DNA of 50,019 bases. Source: Gemmatimonadota bacterium (GTDB lineage: Bacteria; Gemmatimonadota; Gemmatimonadetes; Longimicrobiales; RSA9). The DNA is taken from contig JBDLIA010000013.1 in assembly GCA_039715185.1 (NCBI GenBank), positions 1-50,019 on the forward strand, in the 5' to 3' direction. This document shows positions 1 through 8,497 of this stretch, in pieces (positions within the stretch are counted from its first letter, which is position 1; each line of letters opens with the position of its first letter). The notes beneath the pieces are model-generated. The model searched no databases. It was not told the DNA's origin and saw only the letters and a list, made by a program, of their open reading frames with translations. Position numbers and translations under genes: made by a program.

Positions 1-1102
1 CGCCTAGCGCGTCCACCTGCCAGCGGCGCACGTCCGGCACCCGCAGCAACTCCTCCCGGTCGAGCGGCGCGGCAGAGGCGATGCGCTCGATGAGCCATTT
101 GGGAAGCAGGAATCCGCGCTCGAGGTCCAAGCGCTCGGCGGCCTCGTCGCGTACGACGCGGATGCGCTCCGCGCGCGCGTCCTCCGAGGCGGTGGGCCGC
201 GCGCGTCGCTTTCCGCGAGGCGGCGGACTGGGCAGGTCGGACGTCGCCTGCCCGCGCCGGACGGCCTCCATCAGCGCGCGGCCCGCCGGAGAACCCGCCA
301 GGCGGGGCGATACGCCCTTTATCGCTCCGAGCGACGACCCATCGCGCGGACCGGCGCGCGCGATCTCCATGAGCGCTTCACGCGACATCACCCTGAACGT
401 GGCGCGGTCCCGCCGCCGGCCCTCTTCTTCGCGCCAGTCGTGCACCTCGCGGAGCACCGCGAGCTGGCGGGGCGTGAAATCCCGCGCCCCTTTCAGCCTG
501 AGGAACGCGGGTACCGCACCGTTCTCCTCGTGGCGCGTGCGCCGGACGAGCTCGAACTCCTCGAGCGCCCACTCGAGCCTGCCGGCCTCCTCGAGGCGCG
601 CGCACAGGCGTCGCCGCAGGTTGGGTAGGTGGCGCGTGTCCTCCGCCGCGTACTCCAGCATCTCCTGGGGCAGGGGGCGGCGCGCCCAGTCGGCGCGCTG
701 ATACTTCTTCTCCACGAGTACACCCAGTTGCTCGTCCAGCAGATTGGACAACCCGATCTGGCGGTCGCCCAGGAATTGCGCCGCCACCTTGGTGTCGAAG
801 AGGCGCGCCACGCGCAGCTTGTGGTCGCGATCCAGCAAGCGAAGGTCGTAGTCCGCGTCGTGGAATACGATCTCGGTTTCGGGGTCCGACAGAAGAGAGG
901 AGAGGGGCTGCAGGGAATCGACGGCGAGCGCGTCGATAATGGCGGTATCCTCGTCGGCCGTGAGCTGAACGAGGCACACGCGGTCGAGGTATCGGTGGTA
1001 GCCGGCCGCCTCCGTGTCCACGGCAATGACCGGCCGACCGAAGAACTCGTCCACGAGGGCACGAAGCTCCCGGTCGCTATCGATGTAGCGCATACCCTTC
1101 AT
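1..1102 (-). CDS. rnd: Ribonuclease D, 3' end cut by window edge
   Basis: This is a 3'-5' exoribonuclease of the DEDDy family that trims the 3' ends of tRNA precursors and other structured RNAs. Translating the minus strand from ATG at 1102 gives MKGMRYIDSDRELRALVDEF and an open frame to the window edge (367 codons). The exonuclease motifs are visible: VDTEA near residue 29 (Asp and Glu), FHDADYD in the second Asp motif, and YAAEDTRHL for the Tyr/Asp motif. An HRDC domain follows at about residues 208-285 (RQLAVLREVHDWREEEGRR), and a second HRDC-like segment begins near residue 320 (ERLDLERGFLLPKWLIERIA). The usual length is about 370-390 aa, so only the last few residues are missing. It is divergent from pyruvate kinase, with about 180 bp between them. 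Confidence 0.93.
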   Translation of the reverse strand, partial: MKGMRYIDSDRELRALVDEFFGRPVIAVDTEAAGYHRYLDRVCLVQLTADEDTAIIDALAVDSLQPLSSLLSDPETEIVFHDADYDLRLLDRDHKLRVARLFDTKVAAQFLGDRQIGLSNLLDEQLGVLVEKKYQRADWARRPLPQEMLEYAAEDTRHLPNLRRRLCARLEEAGRLEWALEEFELVRRTRHEENGAVPAFLRLKGARDFTPRQLAVLREVHDWREEEGRRRDRATFRVMSREALMEIARAGPRDGSSLGAIKGVSPRLAGSPAGRALMEAVRRGQATSDLPSPPPRGKRRARPTASEDARAERIRVVRDEAAERLDLERGFLLPKWLIERIASAAPLDREELLRVPDVRRWQVDALG

Positions 1103-1282
1103 CCTCCCCGGATCCCCCCAGCGCCAGGCGGCCCCGGCCGCCGTCGCCTAATTCTAAGGTCGAGACACCGCCGGGGGAATGGTGGGCTGCCTGCGCCAGC
1201 AAAGGGTTGGCGGCGATGGTAGATTGCGGCCTCCAACGGACGGCCATCGGGAACGCCGGTCGGTAGAAAGGGTGGAAGGCCT

Positions 1283-2695
1283 GTGCTTACCAAGGTTGTC
1301 GCGACTATCGGGCCTGCCAGCTCGGGCCCCGCGGGCGTGCTGGAGCTCGTCCGGGCCGGCGTCAACGTGGTTCGCATCAACTGCGCCCACGGCACGCGCG
1401 AGGACCACAGCGCGACCGTCGAAAACGCGCGCGCCGCGGCATCGGAGGAGGGGCGTCCGGTGGCCATCCTGGTCGATCTGGCCGGGCCCAAGATCCGCAC
1501 GGGCGAGTTGCCCGAGCCCAGGCAGCTCGACGCCGGTGAGGAGGTGGCGCTGGCTCCCCAGGCGGCGGCCGAGGGCGACGACATCCCCACCACCTACGCG
1601 GAGCTGGCCGGGGACGTCGGGCCCGGCGACCGGATCCTCGTCGACGACGGGGCGATGGAGTTGGAGGTCATCGAGAGCGCGCCTCCGAAGGTCGTCGCCC
1701 GCGTGGAGCGCGGCGGCCTGCTGCACTCCAACAAGGGCATCAACCTGCCCGGCATTCGGGTCGCCGCGCCGTCCCTGACCGAGAAGGATCTGGAGGACCT
1801 CGAGTGGGCGATCTCCGCCGGCGTGGAGTACATCGGGCTATCCTTCGTGCAGCGCCCGGATGACGTGCGCGACCTGAAGAAGCGCGTGCCGGTGGACGTG
1901 ATGGTGGTGGCCAAGATCGAGAAGGACATCGCGCTCGAGAACCTCGAGGCGATCCTGGAGGCGACGGACGCGGTGATGGTGGCCCGGGGCGACCTGGGCG
2001 TAGAGCTCCCCTTCGAGCAGGTACCGCTGGCGCAGAAGCGCATCGTCCAGTTCGCCAATCTGCACGGGTGCCCCGTGATCACCGCGACCCAGATGCTCGA
2101 GTCCATGATCTCGGCGGCCAGGCCTACCCGCGCGGAGGCCAGCGACGTCGCCAACGCGCTGTTCGACGGGACCGACGCCGTGATGCTTTCGGGCGAAACG
2201 GCCATCGGCCAGAACCCCCGGCTGGCCGTCGAGGCGATGGTCCGGATCGCCGGCGAGATCGAGCGCTCGCACGCGTTCGCCGAGGGGCCCAAATACGACA
2301 TCCCGGTGCTGGGGCATCTGCGTACCGGCGCCACCCCCACCGAGCACGCCATAGCCGCCGCGACCGTGGAAGCGGTTCGCCTCCTGGGGGCTCCGGCGGT
2401 GGTCACGCTCACGACCTCGGGGGCTACCGCCCGCCTGGTATCCAGCTACCGACCTCCGGTACCCATCCTGGCCGTGTGCGAAAGGGACGCGACGTACCGC
2501 CAGTTGGCGCTGGTCTGGGGTGTGGATCCCGTGTGGGTGCAGGACGATCATTCCTACGAAGGCATGATGCGAGTGGCGCGCGCCGAGCTGGTGGACAAGG
2601 AGATCGCGAGGCCGGGTGACAGGGTGATCGTCACGGCCGGGATCCCCTTCAACGTGCCGGGGACAACGAACATGATGCGCGTCGAGGTCGTTTGA
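1283..2695 (+). CDS. pyk: Pyruvate kinase
   Basis: This enzyme converts phosphoenolpyruvate and ADP to pyruvate and ATP in the last step of glycolysis. The 470-aa length is normal. The N-terminus opens directly on the conserved TKVVATIGPAS segment, followed by VNVVRINCAHG. The active-site lysine/glutamate stretch VVAKIEKD is at about residues 208-215. The metal-binding MVARGDLGVELPFEQVP and the TRAEASDVANALFDGTDAVM segment follow. The C-terminal allosteric domain is present from about residue 350. The GTG start at 1283 is chosen because the family begins here and AAAGGGTGGAAGG lies just upstream. The stop overlaps the TTG start of the next gene, which suggests coupling. Confidence 0.96.
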   Translation: MLTKVVATIGPASSGPAGVLELVRAGVNVVRINCAHGTREDHSATVENARAAASEEGRPVAILVDLAGPKIRTGELPEPRQLDAGEEVALAPQAAAEGDDIPTTYAELAGDVGPGDRILVDDGAMELEVIESAPPKVVARVERGGLLHSNKGINLPGIRVAAPSLTEKDLEDLEWAISAGVEYIGLSFVQRPDDVRDLKKRVPVDVMVVAKIEKDIALENLEAILEATDAVMVARGDLGVELPFEQVPLAQKRIVQFANLHGCPVITATQMLESMISAARPTRAEASDVANALFDGTDAVMLSGETAIGQNPRLAVEAMVRIAGEIERSHAFAEGPKYDIPVLGHLRTGATPTEHAIAAATVEAVRLLGAPAVVTLTTSGATARLVSSYRPPVPILAVCERDATYRQLALVWGVDPVWVQDDHSYEGMMRVARAELVDKEIARPGDRVIVTAGIPFNVPGTTNMMRVEVV

Positions 2696-3477
2696 GGCTG
2701 ACGTTTCTGGGAACCGGGACATCCTTCGGAATCCCGGTCGTGGGGTGCGACTGCGCTCGCTGCACTTCCGACGACCCGCGCGACCGGCGCACTCGTCACG
2801 GTGCGCTGCTGGAGGGCCCCGAGGGCAGCGTGCTGGTCGACACGCCGCCCGAGCTGCGGCTTCAGCTCCTGCGCGCCGGCGTTCACGGCGTCGACGCCGT
2901 GTGGTTCACGCACGGCCACGCCGACCACACCCACGGCATCGACGACCTGCGCGCCATGACCGCGCGCCGCGGCGCGCCGCTACCGGCGTTCGCCAACTCG
3001 GACGGGGCGGCGATGCTGCGCGAGCGCTTTGGCTACGTGTTCGGCGAGGGGCAGCCGCGCGGGCGCGCCAGGCCGTGGCTGGCCCTCGAATCCATCCCGG
3101 AGGGCGAGGACGTGCGCGTGGCGGGTCTGACCATCACCCCGCTCGCGCTTCCGCACGGAGAGATGGAAACCGCCGGCTTCCGGGTCGGTGCGCTGGGCTA
3201 CCTCCCCGACGCGCAGGACGTGCCGGAGTCCGTCATCGGCGCGCTGGACGGGGTCGAGATCCTGGTCCTGTGCGCGCTCTGGTACGGCCCCCCCCACCCG
3301 GCGCACCTCAACGTCGAGCGCGCGGTCGAGGTGGCCGAGCGCGTCGGCGCCCGCGTGACCTACCTCACGCACCTCACCCACCGCGTGGGGCACGCAGCGC
3401 TGTGCGAGAGCCTGCCCGACTCGGTGCGGCCGGCCCACGACGGCCTCGTCGTGCCGGTGCCGGACGCGGAGGGTTGA
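2692..3477 (+). CDS. PhnP-like metallo-beta-lactamase-fold phosphodiesterase
   Basis: This 261-aa MBL-fold hydrolase resembles PhnP-type cyclic phosphodiesterases. It begins with LTFLGTGTSFGIPVVGC, then a structural zinc cysteine cluster GCDCARC, then the two-metal signature THGHADHTHGIDDL at about residues 71-84. Further metal ligands are likely in LPHGEME and LTHLTHRVGH. The substrate is not evident; family members act on cyclic phosphates or other small phosphodiesters. The TTG start overlaps the pyk stop and has GAGG upstream. It is the second gene of the run and ends 3 bp before the next start. Tight packing with pyk does not by itself show a shared pathway. Confidence 0.85.
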   Translation: MRLTFLGTGTSFGIPVVGCDCARCTSDDPRDRRTRHGALLEGPEGSVLVDTPPELRLQLLRAGVHGVDAVWFTHGHADHTHGIDDLRAMTARRGAPLPAFANSDGAAMLRERFGYVFGEGQPRGRARPWLALESIPEGEDVRVAGLTITPLALPHGEMETAGFRVGALGYLPDAQDVPESVIGALDGVEILVLCALWYGPPHPAHLNVERAVEVAERVGARVTYLTHLTHRVGHAALCESLPDSVRPAHDGLVVPVPDAEG

Positions 3478-3480
3478 GCG

Positions 3481-4185
3481 GTGGGCCGGGCGGGGGACGG
3501 CGGCGCCGGAGGGAACGCCCACGATCAGGACGTCGCGCTGGCGGACTGGCAGAGGCTGGTCGCGCGCGTGGCCGGCGACATCGGACACGAGCTGAAGAAT
3601 CCGGTCCACGCCACGGTGATCAATCTGGAATTGGTGCGCCGCCGCATCGCCGACGGACTGGCCGACCAGGCCCTCGAGCGCCTCGACGTGGTCGCCGAAC
3701 AGGTCCGGCGCGTGCACGGCGTGGTGGAGGGCCTGCTGCAGCTGCTCGGCGACGGGGTGCGGTACGACGAGGCCATCGAGCTCGATCGGGTGGTGGAATC
3801 GGTGCTGCCGCTGCTGGCCGCCCAGGCCGGCGCGGCCGGCGTGGGTTTTCGCTGGACGCCGGCAGGGCCGGGCACGGTCGTGCAGGTCTCCGCCGACCCC
3901 CTGCGCCACGCCCTGGTCGGCCTCGTCGCCAGCGCGGTGGACTCCCTTGGCGGATCCAGCGGCGGCGGCATCCACGTGCGCGCCGTCGGCCCACCGATTG
4001 GGGTCGAAGTGTCGGCTACGGCCGCCGCGCGGTCGTCGCCCGGTACGGCGACGCCCGATGTGGCTCTGCACGAACTCGTGCGCCGGGTCGCCGCGCGCGG
4101 CGGCATGGAGATCGGGGCGGTGCCCGACCAGAGCCCCGTAAGTTGGTCATCCACAGTATTTTTGGCCGCCCACAGCGGCGCTTGA
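3481..4185 (+). CDS. Histidine-kinase-like protein with degenerate ATP-binding domain
   Basis: This 234-aa cytoplasmic protein has no membrane segment and no sensor domain. A HisKA-type dimerisation/phosphoacceptor segment is clear: DIGHELKNPVHATVINLEL, with the candidate phospho-histidine at about residue 36. The C-terminal half aligns by eye with HATPase_c, but the key residues are gone. The N-box region reads LVGLVASAVDSL with no Asn, the DxGxG box position reads SATAAA, and the GLGL box position reads DVALHELVRRVAARGGMEIG. The start is GTG with GGAGGG upstream. The gene is followed after 114 bp by an NtrC-type regulator, its likely partner. It may act as a phosphotransfer or dimerising partner without being an active kinase. 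A diverged but active kinase cannot be excluded. Confidence 0.75.
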   Translation: MGRAGDGGAGGNAHDQDVALADWQRLVARVAGDIGHELKNPVHATVINLELVRRRIADGLADQALERLDVVAEQVRRVHGVVEGLLQLLGDGVRYDEAIELDRVVESVLPLLAAQAGAAGVGFRWTPAGPGTVVQVSADPLRHALVGLVASAVDSLGGSSGGGIHVRAVGPPIGVEVSATAAARSSPGTATPDVALHELVRRVAARGGMEIGAVPDQSPVSWSSTVFLAAHSGA

Positions 4186-4299
4186 CCCCCGCTTTCGCGG
4201 CGGGCTACCTTTGGCCTCGCCGATATCGACAGCCTCGTCTCTCGGGCCGGCACGCGTGCACGACAGTCGGCGCGTAGGTCCACCCAACACGAATCCCGG

Positions 4300-5697
4300 A
4301 TGGCGCAACCAAAGCTTCTCATCGCCGACGACGAGCGCCCCGTCGCGGAGGGCTTGAAGATCCTCCTCGCCGAGGAGGGCTACGACACCGACATGGCCAC
4401 CAACGGCGAGGAGGCCTGGGAGAAGATCCGGTCGGGAGACTTCGGCCTGGTCCTGGCCGACCTGAACATGCCGAAGCTGAACGGCCTGGAGCTGTTCGCG
4501 CGCATGCGCGAGCAGGCGCTCTCCAGCGAGATCATCATCATCACCGGGAAAGGGACCGTGGCGTCGGCCGTCGAGGCCATGCGCGAGGGCGCCTACGACT
4601 ATCTCACCAAGCCGCTCGACCTGGAGCGTCTGAAGGCGCTCATCCCCAAGGCCTTGGAGACCTACGAGGTAAAGAACGCGAACCGCGCGCTGCGCAAGCA
4701 GCTCGAGGGGCTCAGTCGCTTCGGGGACATGATCGGCCAGTCGGAGGAGATGCTGGAGGTCTTTGCGACCATCGAGGCGGTCGCCCCGTCTCTGGCGAGC
4801 GTCCTGATCATGGGCGAAAGCGGCACCGGCAAGGAGCTCGTCGCGCGCGCGATCCACCAGAAATCGTCGCGCAAGAAGGCCGCCTTCGTCGCCTTGAACT
4901 GCGGAGCGTTCCCCCGCGAGATACTGGAGAACGAGCTGTTCGGGCACGAAAAGGGGGCCTTCACGGGAGCCGTGGGCGAAAAGGCGGGTGCGTTCGAGTT
5001 GGCCGATGGGGGCACGCTCTTCCTGGACGAGGTCGCCGAGATGGAGCCCGACGTCCAGGTCAAGTTCCTGCGCGCGCTGGAGCAGCAATGCTTCCGGCGC
5101 CTCGGTGGCAAGAAAGAGGTCACCGTGGACATCCGCGTCATCGCCGCGACCAACCGGGACGTCGAGGATGCGTTGGAGTCGGGGGAGTTGCGCGAAGACC
5201 TGTACCACCGGCTCGCCGTGATCCCTCTGTTTCTGCCTCCTCTGCGCGACCGCGGCAACGACGTCATGCTGTTGGCCGAGGAATTCCTGCGCGGCTTCGC
5301 CGAGGCCCACGGCAAGAACAGGGTCCGGGGCTTCGAGTCGAACGCCCTCGAGTACCTGTCGACGTACTCGTGGCCGGGCAACGTGCGTGAGCTCAGGAAC
5401 GCGGTGGAGCGCGCCGTCATCCTGGCGCGCGCAGAGATGATCTCGGCCGCCGACCTGCACCCGCATCATCGCGCCCTGAACGAGCGCGAGCTGCGCGTGG
5501 CGGTGGGGACGAGCGAGGACGAGGCGGTCCGCCTGCTGACGATCAAGACCTTCGCGCTGTGCTGCGGCGACGCGAAGAAGACAGCCACCATCCTCGGCAT
5601 CGATGAGTCCGAGGTAAGAGCCCGGCTCGCCGACTCCATCGGCGCCGAGGCCGGAGGACCCAAACGCAAAAAGAAGAAAGTCGGGGCCAAGACATGA
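4300..5697 (+). CDS. Sigma54-dependent response regulator, NtrC family
   Basis: This 465-aa transcriptional activator has three parts. The receiver domain (about 1-120) contains the acidic pair DDE at 10-12, phospho-acceptor Asp54 in LADLNMP, the ITGKG switch Thr and the LTKP Lys. The AAA+ domain (about 135-370) has the Walker A GESGTGKE, the sigma54-contact loop GAFTGA and the LFLDEVAEM Walker B. A C-terminal Fis-type helix-turn-helix follows (GDAKKTATILGIDESEVRAR). The tail is lysine-rich. The intact GAFTGA loop indicates that it activates sigma54 promoters. It sits downstream of the degenerate histidine kinase and overlaps the next gene by 4 bp. Its target genes are not identifiable here. 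Confidence 0.94.
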   Translation: MAQPKLLIADDERPVAEGLKILLAEEGYDTDMATNGEEAWEKIRSGDFGLVLADLNMPKLNGLELFARMREQALSSEIIIITGKGTVASAVEAMREGAYDYLTKPLDLERLKALIPKALETYEVKNANRALRKQLEGLSRFGDMIGQSEEMLEVFATIEAVAPSLASVLIMGESGTGKELVARAIHQKSSRKKAAFVALNCGAFPREILENELFGHEKGAFTGAVGEKAGAFELADGGTLFLDEVAEMEPDVQVKFLRALEQQCFRRLGGKKEVTVDIRVIAATNRDVEDALESGELREDLYHRLAVIPLFLPPLRDRGNDVMLLAEEFLRGFAEAHGKNRVRGFESNALEYLSTYSWPGNVRELRNAVERAVILARAEMISAADLHPHHRALNERELRVAVGTSEDEAVRLLTIKTFALCCGDAKKTATILGIDESEVRARLADSIGAEAGGPKRKKKKVGAKT

Positions 5698-5933
5698 CGT
5701 CTTTCTTGAAGGGCCTGGTGGCCGGCGCCACGGTAGCGCTGCTGTACGCCCCTTACCGCGGGGAAGAGGCGCGTGGCAGGCTACGCGCCGAGGTCGAGGC
5801 GCTGCTGGAGCGGCTGAGCGCACGCGCGCGGGAGGCGCAGGAAGCGCTCATGGATCAGTTCGAGGAGGCTCGCGAGCGGGTCGCGGGCGCGCCGGCGTCG
5901 AGCAACGGCTCGGACGGTCGTCCAGGCGACTGA
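5694..5933 (+). CDS. YtxH-like small membrane-anchored protein
   Basis: This 79-aa protein has an N-terminal hydrophobic, glycine/alanine-rich segment (FLKGLVAGATVALLYAPYRG) followed by a charged helical region rich in Arg and Glu, which is the YtxH/general-stress-protein layout. The function of this family is unknown. Its ATG overlaps the stop of the sigma54 regulator in an ATGA arrangement, so it is probably translated from the same message. Confidence 0.65.
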   Translation: MTSFLKGLVAGATVALLYAPYRGEEARGRLRAEVEALLERLSARAREAQEALMDQFEEARERVAGAPASSNGSDGRPGD

Positions 5934-5979
5934 GGGGAGGCGGGGAAAGGCGCGACCGCCCGGGCAGGGGGAGGAGGGC

Positions 5980-6885
5980 ATGGGGCCGAGCGACAGGGGG
6001 CTGGCGGCGGCGTGGCGGGCGATCTGGGACTTCGCGCGCCGACTGTACCGCAAGGCCGGGGAAGACAACATCTTCTTCCTCGCCGGTGCCATCGCGTTCA
6101 ACCTTCTCGTGGCGTTCGTGCCGCTCGTGCTCGCGGTCCTCGGCATGGCGGGCACCGTGCTGCGCGCGCGCGGCGTGGACTCGGCCGCGCTCGTCCTCGA
6201 CTACGTCCGCCGCACGCTGCCCGCCCTCGGCGAGCAACTGGAGGCGCAGGGCCAGTTGCTCGACGTGCTCGGGGCGATAGTCGACAACAGCGCCGGATTC
6301 CTGGGGCTCGGCACCCTGGTGCTCGCGTGGGTCGCCACCAGGCTGGTCGGCACCCTGCGCACGGTGCTGCGCGAGATCTTCGATATCCACTACGACCGGG
6401 GCATCGTCCGCGGCAAGCTGTTCGACCTGAAGATGGTGCTCACCGCGGGCACGCTGTTCACCGTCAGCGTGCTCGGCTCCCTCGCCCTCCAGATCGTCGC
6501 GAAGAACGGCTTCCACGCGCTGGGGCTGGAGCCGGGGTTCCCGGCCGGAACGCAGGTCTTTCTGGGCCAGGCCGCGGCCTTTACGGTCCTGTGGACGGTC
6601 TTCCTGCTCACGTATCATTTCCTGCCCGCGCGCCGCCCCCAGTGGCGCACCTCGCTCATCGCGGCGACGTTCGCGGCGATCGCGTTCCAGGCGCTGCGCA
6701 GCGCGTTCGGGTGGTACGCGACCAACGTGGCGTCGTACGCCTCCGCGTACGGGTCGGTGGCCTTCCTGTTCGTGCTCATCCTGTGGATCTACTACAGCTC
6801 CGTGGTGTTCGTGCTCGGCGGAGAGGTGGCTCAGGTGGCGATGCAGCGGCGCACGCGGCGCCGGCAGAAGGAACGACTGGGATGA
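5980..6885 (+). CDS. YihY/BrkB-family integral membrane protein
   Basis: This 301-aa inner-membrane protein has about six hydrophobic helices. Family features include the N-terminal EDNIFFLAGAIAFNLLVAFV segment, a central KLFDLKMVLTAGTLFTV segment and the late FVLILWIYYSSVVFVLGGE stretch before a basic C-terminal tail. The family was once called RNase BN by error; its actual role is uncertain (envelope or serum resistance in some species). The start ATG follows GGGGGAGGAGGGC. The stop overlaps the start of smpB by 4 bp. Confidence 0.9.
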   Translation: MGPSDRGLAAAWRAIWDFARRLYRKAGEDNIFFLAGAIAFNLLVAFVPLVLAVLGMAGTVLRARGVDSAALVLDYVRRTLPALGEQLEAQGQLLDVLGAIVDNSAGFLGLGTLVLAWVATRLVGTLRTVLREIFDIHYDRGIVRGKLFDLKMVLTAGTLFTVSVLGSLALQIVAKNGFHALGLEPGFPAGTQVFLGQAAAFTVLWTVFLLTYHFLPARRPQWRTSLIAATFAAIAFQALRSAFGWYATNVASYASAYGSVAFLFVLILWIYYSSVVFVLGGEVAQVAMQRRTRRRQKERLG

Positions 6886-7355
6886 GCAAGTCCGGCGGGG
6901 CCGACGGAAAGAAGGTTGTCGCGCGAAACAAACGCGCGTTGCGCGACTATCACATCCTGGACCGGTTCGAGGCGGGTTTGGTCCTGACCGGTCCGGAGGT
7001 GAAATCCCTGCGCGCGGGCAAGGTGAGCATAGCGGAGTCGTTCGCGCGCGTGGATCGGGGCGAGGTCTGGCTACACGGGGCGCACGTGACCCCGTACGAT
7101 CCCGCCGGACCGTGGAACGCGGACCCTACACGTCCGCGCAAACTGCTTCTGCAGAAGCGAGAGATCCGGCGCCTGTTAGGCGCCACGCAGGAGAAAGGGT
7201 TGACCCTGGTACCGTTGGACCTGTACTTCCGCCGCGGGCTGGCCAAGCTGACGCTCGCGCTCGCGCGCGGGAAGAAGCTGCACGACCGGCGCGAGGATTT
7301 GAAGCAGCGGGCGGCGGATCGGGAGATGGAACGGGCAATGCGGAGGGGGCGATGA
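6882..7355 (+). CDS. smpB: SsrA-binding protein SmpB
   Basis: This 157-aa protein binds tmRNA and delivers it to stalled ribosomes for trans-translation. The family sequence is clear: VVARNKRALRDYHILDRFEA, TGPEVKSLRAGKVS, SFARVDRGEVWLHGAHVTPY, then RKLLLQKREI and the ARGKKLHDRRE tail that reaches the decoding centre. The ATG at 6882 is chosen because it overlaps the upstream stop (ATGA) and matches the family N-terminus. No ssrA gene was seen in the window. Confidence 0.97.
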   Translation: MSKSGGADGKKVVARNKRALRDYHILDRFEAGLVLTGPEVKSLRAGKVSIAESFARVDRGEVWLHGAHVTPYDPAGPWNADPTRPRKLLLQKREIRRLLGATQEKGLTLVPLDLYFRRGLAKLTLALARGKKLHDRREDLKQRAADREMERAMRRGR

Positions 7356-8497
7356 GGGGGAGGGGATGGGTGGTGGTGGGCGCTCTGGCGTTCGCCTCGA
7401 TGGGAGCGGTGTCACCGGCGAAGGCCCAGACCGGGGCGCTCGTCATGACCCGCGGGGCGCGGACCATCAGCGCCGCGCTGGCGCGACACCGCGGGTGGGC
7501 CGCGTACGACCTGCGTGTCCTGGAAGGAGTGGGCGGGAGCGTCACGCGCCAGGACGATGGGGCGACGCTGGTGCTGTTCGGCGACACGCTGAGGTTCCAG
7601 GACACATCCACGTACTTCGAGACGCCGCGCGGGGTGGTCCAGCTCGCCTATCCCGCGTACGCGCGGGACGAGGCTTTCTTCCTGCCGCGGTCGTTCTTCG
7701 TGGACTGGCTGCCGGCGCGCTACGGGCGCTGGCTGGGCGCCGGTCCCAACGGAAAACTGGTCGTGCGTTCGGTCGCCGCGGAGCCGTCGGGACGTCGCAT
7801 CGTGGTCCTGGACCCGGGACACGGCGGCGTCGACGCCGGCAAGGTGTCCGCGTCCGGGGTGCGGGAGAAGGACGTCGCGTTGGCGGTCGCGCGCCAGCTG
7901 CGCAGGGTGCTCCGGTCGCGCGGGTACACGGTGTACATGACCCGCGAGGCGGACACGCTCGTCGCGCTGGCGGACAGGCCGCGCCTGGCCAACGCCTGGA
8001 AGGGCGAAGAGCCGGCGGCGATGTTCGTTTCGATCCACGCCAATTCGCACCGGCAGTCCGCGGCTCGGGGCTTCGAGACGTTCTTTCTTTCGGAGGCCCG
8101 TACCGAGGACGAACGACGGGTCGCCGAGGTGGAGAACTCGGCCGCCCAGTTCGAGGCCGAGGGCTCGGCGGAGGTCGACCCGATCGCCCAGATCGCCGCC
8201 AGCCTGAGGAACGATTTCTATCAGCGCGCCAGCAACGATCTGGCGGCGGTGATCCAGCGGAACCTGGCGGGGGTGCACCCGGGGCCGAATCGCGGCGTCA
8301 AGCAGGCCAGCTTCCGCGTCCTGGTCGGCGCGCTGATGCCCGCCGTGCTGGTGGAGACGGCGTTCCTGTCCAACCCGCGGGAGGCGCGCCTCCTGGGCGA
8401 GGGCGGGTTTCGGACAGACGTGGCGGAGGCGGTGGCGGAGGCGATCGATGCCTACTTCAAGGGGCACGAACACCTGTGGGTCGCGCAATCGGAATGA
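7352..8497 (+). CDS. Secreted N-acetylmuramoyl-L-alanine amidase (Amidase_3)
   Basis: This 381-aa zinc amidase cleaves the bond between MurNAc and the stem peptide in peptidoglycan. The first about 25 residues form a signal peptide ending in an AKAQ-type site. Residues about 30-140 are an unrecognised N-terminal domain. The Amidase_3 domain begins at IVVLDPGHGG (zinc His), continues through VREKDVAL (zinc Glu) and FVSIHANS (zinc His), and ends with VLVETAFLSN, which carries the catalytic Glu. The ATG at 7352 overlaps the smpB stop in an ATGA arrangement, and the stop overlaps the following lipoprotein gene. Likely roles are cell separation or wall turnover. Confidence 0.92.
   Translation: MRGRGWVVVGALAFASMGAVSPAKAQTGALVMTRGARTISAALARHRGWAAYDLRVLEGVGGSVTRQDDGATLVLFGDTLRFQDTSTYFETPRGVVQLAYPAYARDEAFFLPRSFFVDWLPARYGRWLGAGPNGKLVVRSVAAEPSGRRIVVLDPGHGGVDAGKVSASGVREKDVALAVARQLRRVLRSRGYTVYMTREADTLVALADRPRLANAWKGEEPAAMFVSIHANSHRQSAARGFETFFLSEARTEDERRVAEVENSAAQFEAEGSAEVDPIAQIAASLRNDFYQRASNDLAAVIQRNLAGVHPGPNRGVKQASFRVLVGALMPAVLVETAFLSNPREARLLGEGGFRTDVAEAVAEAIDAYFKGHEHLWVAQSE

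Noticed and set aside
4187-4212. Terminator between the histidine-kinase-like gene and the sigma54 regulator
   Set aside because: A weak CCCCGC/GCGG hairpin is visible but it has a mismatch and no T-run.
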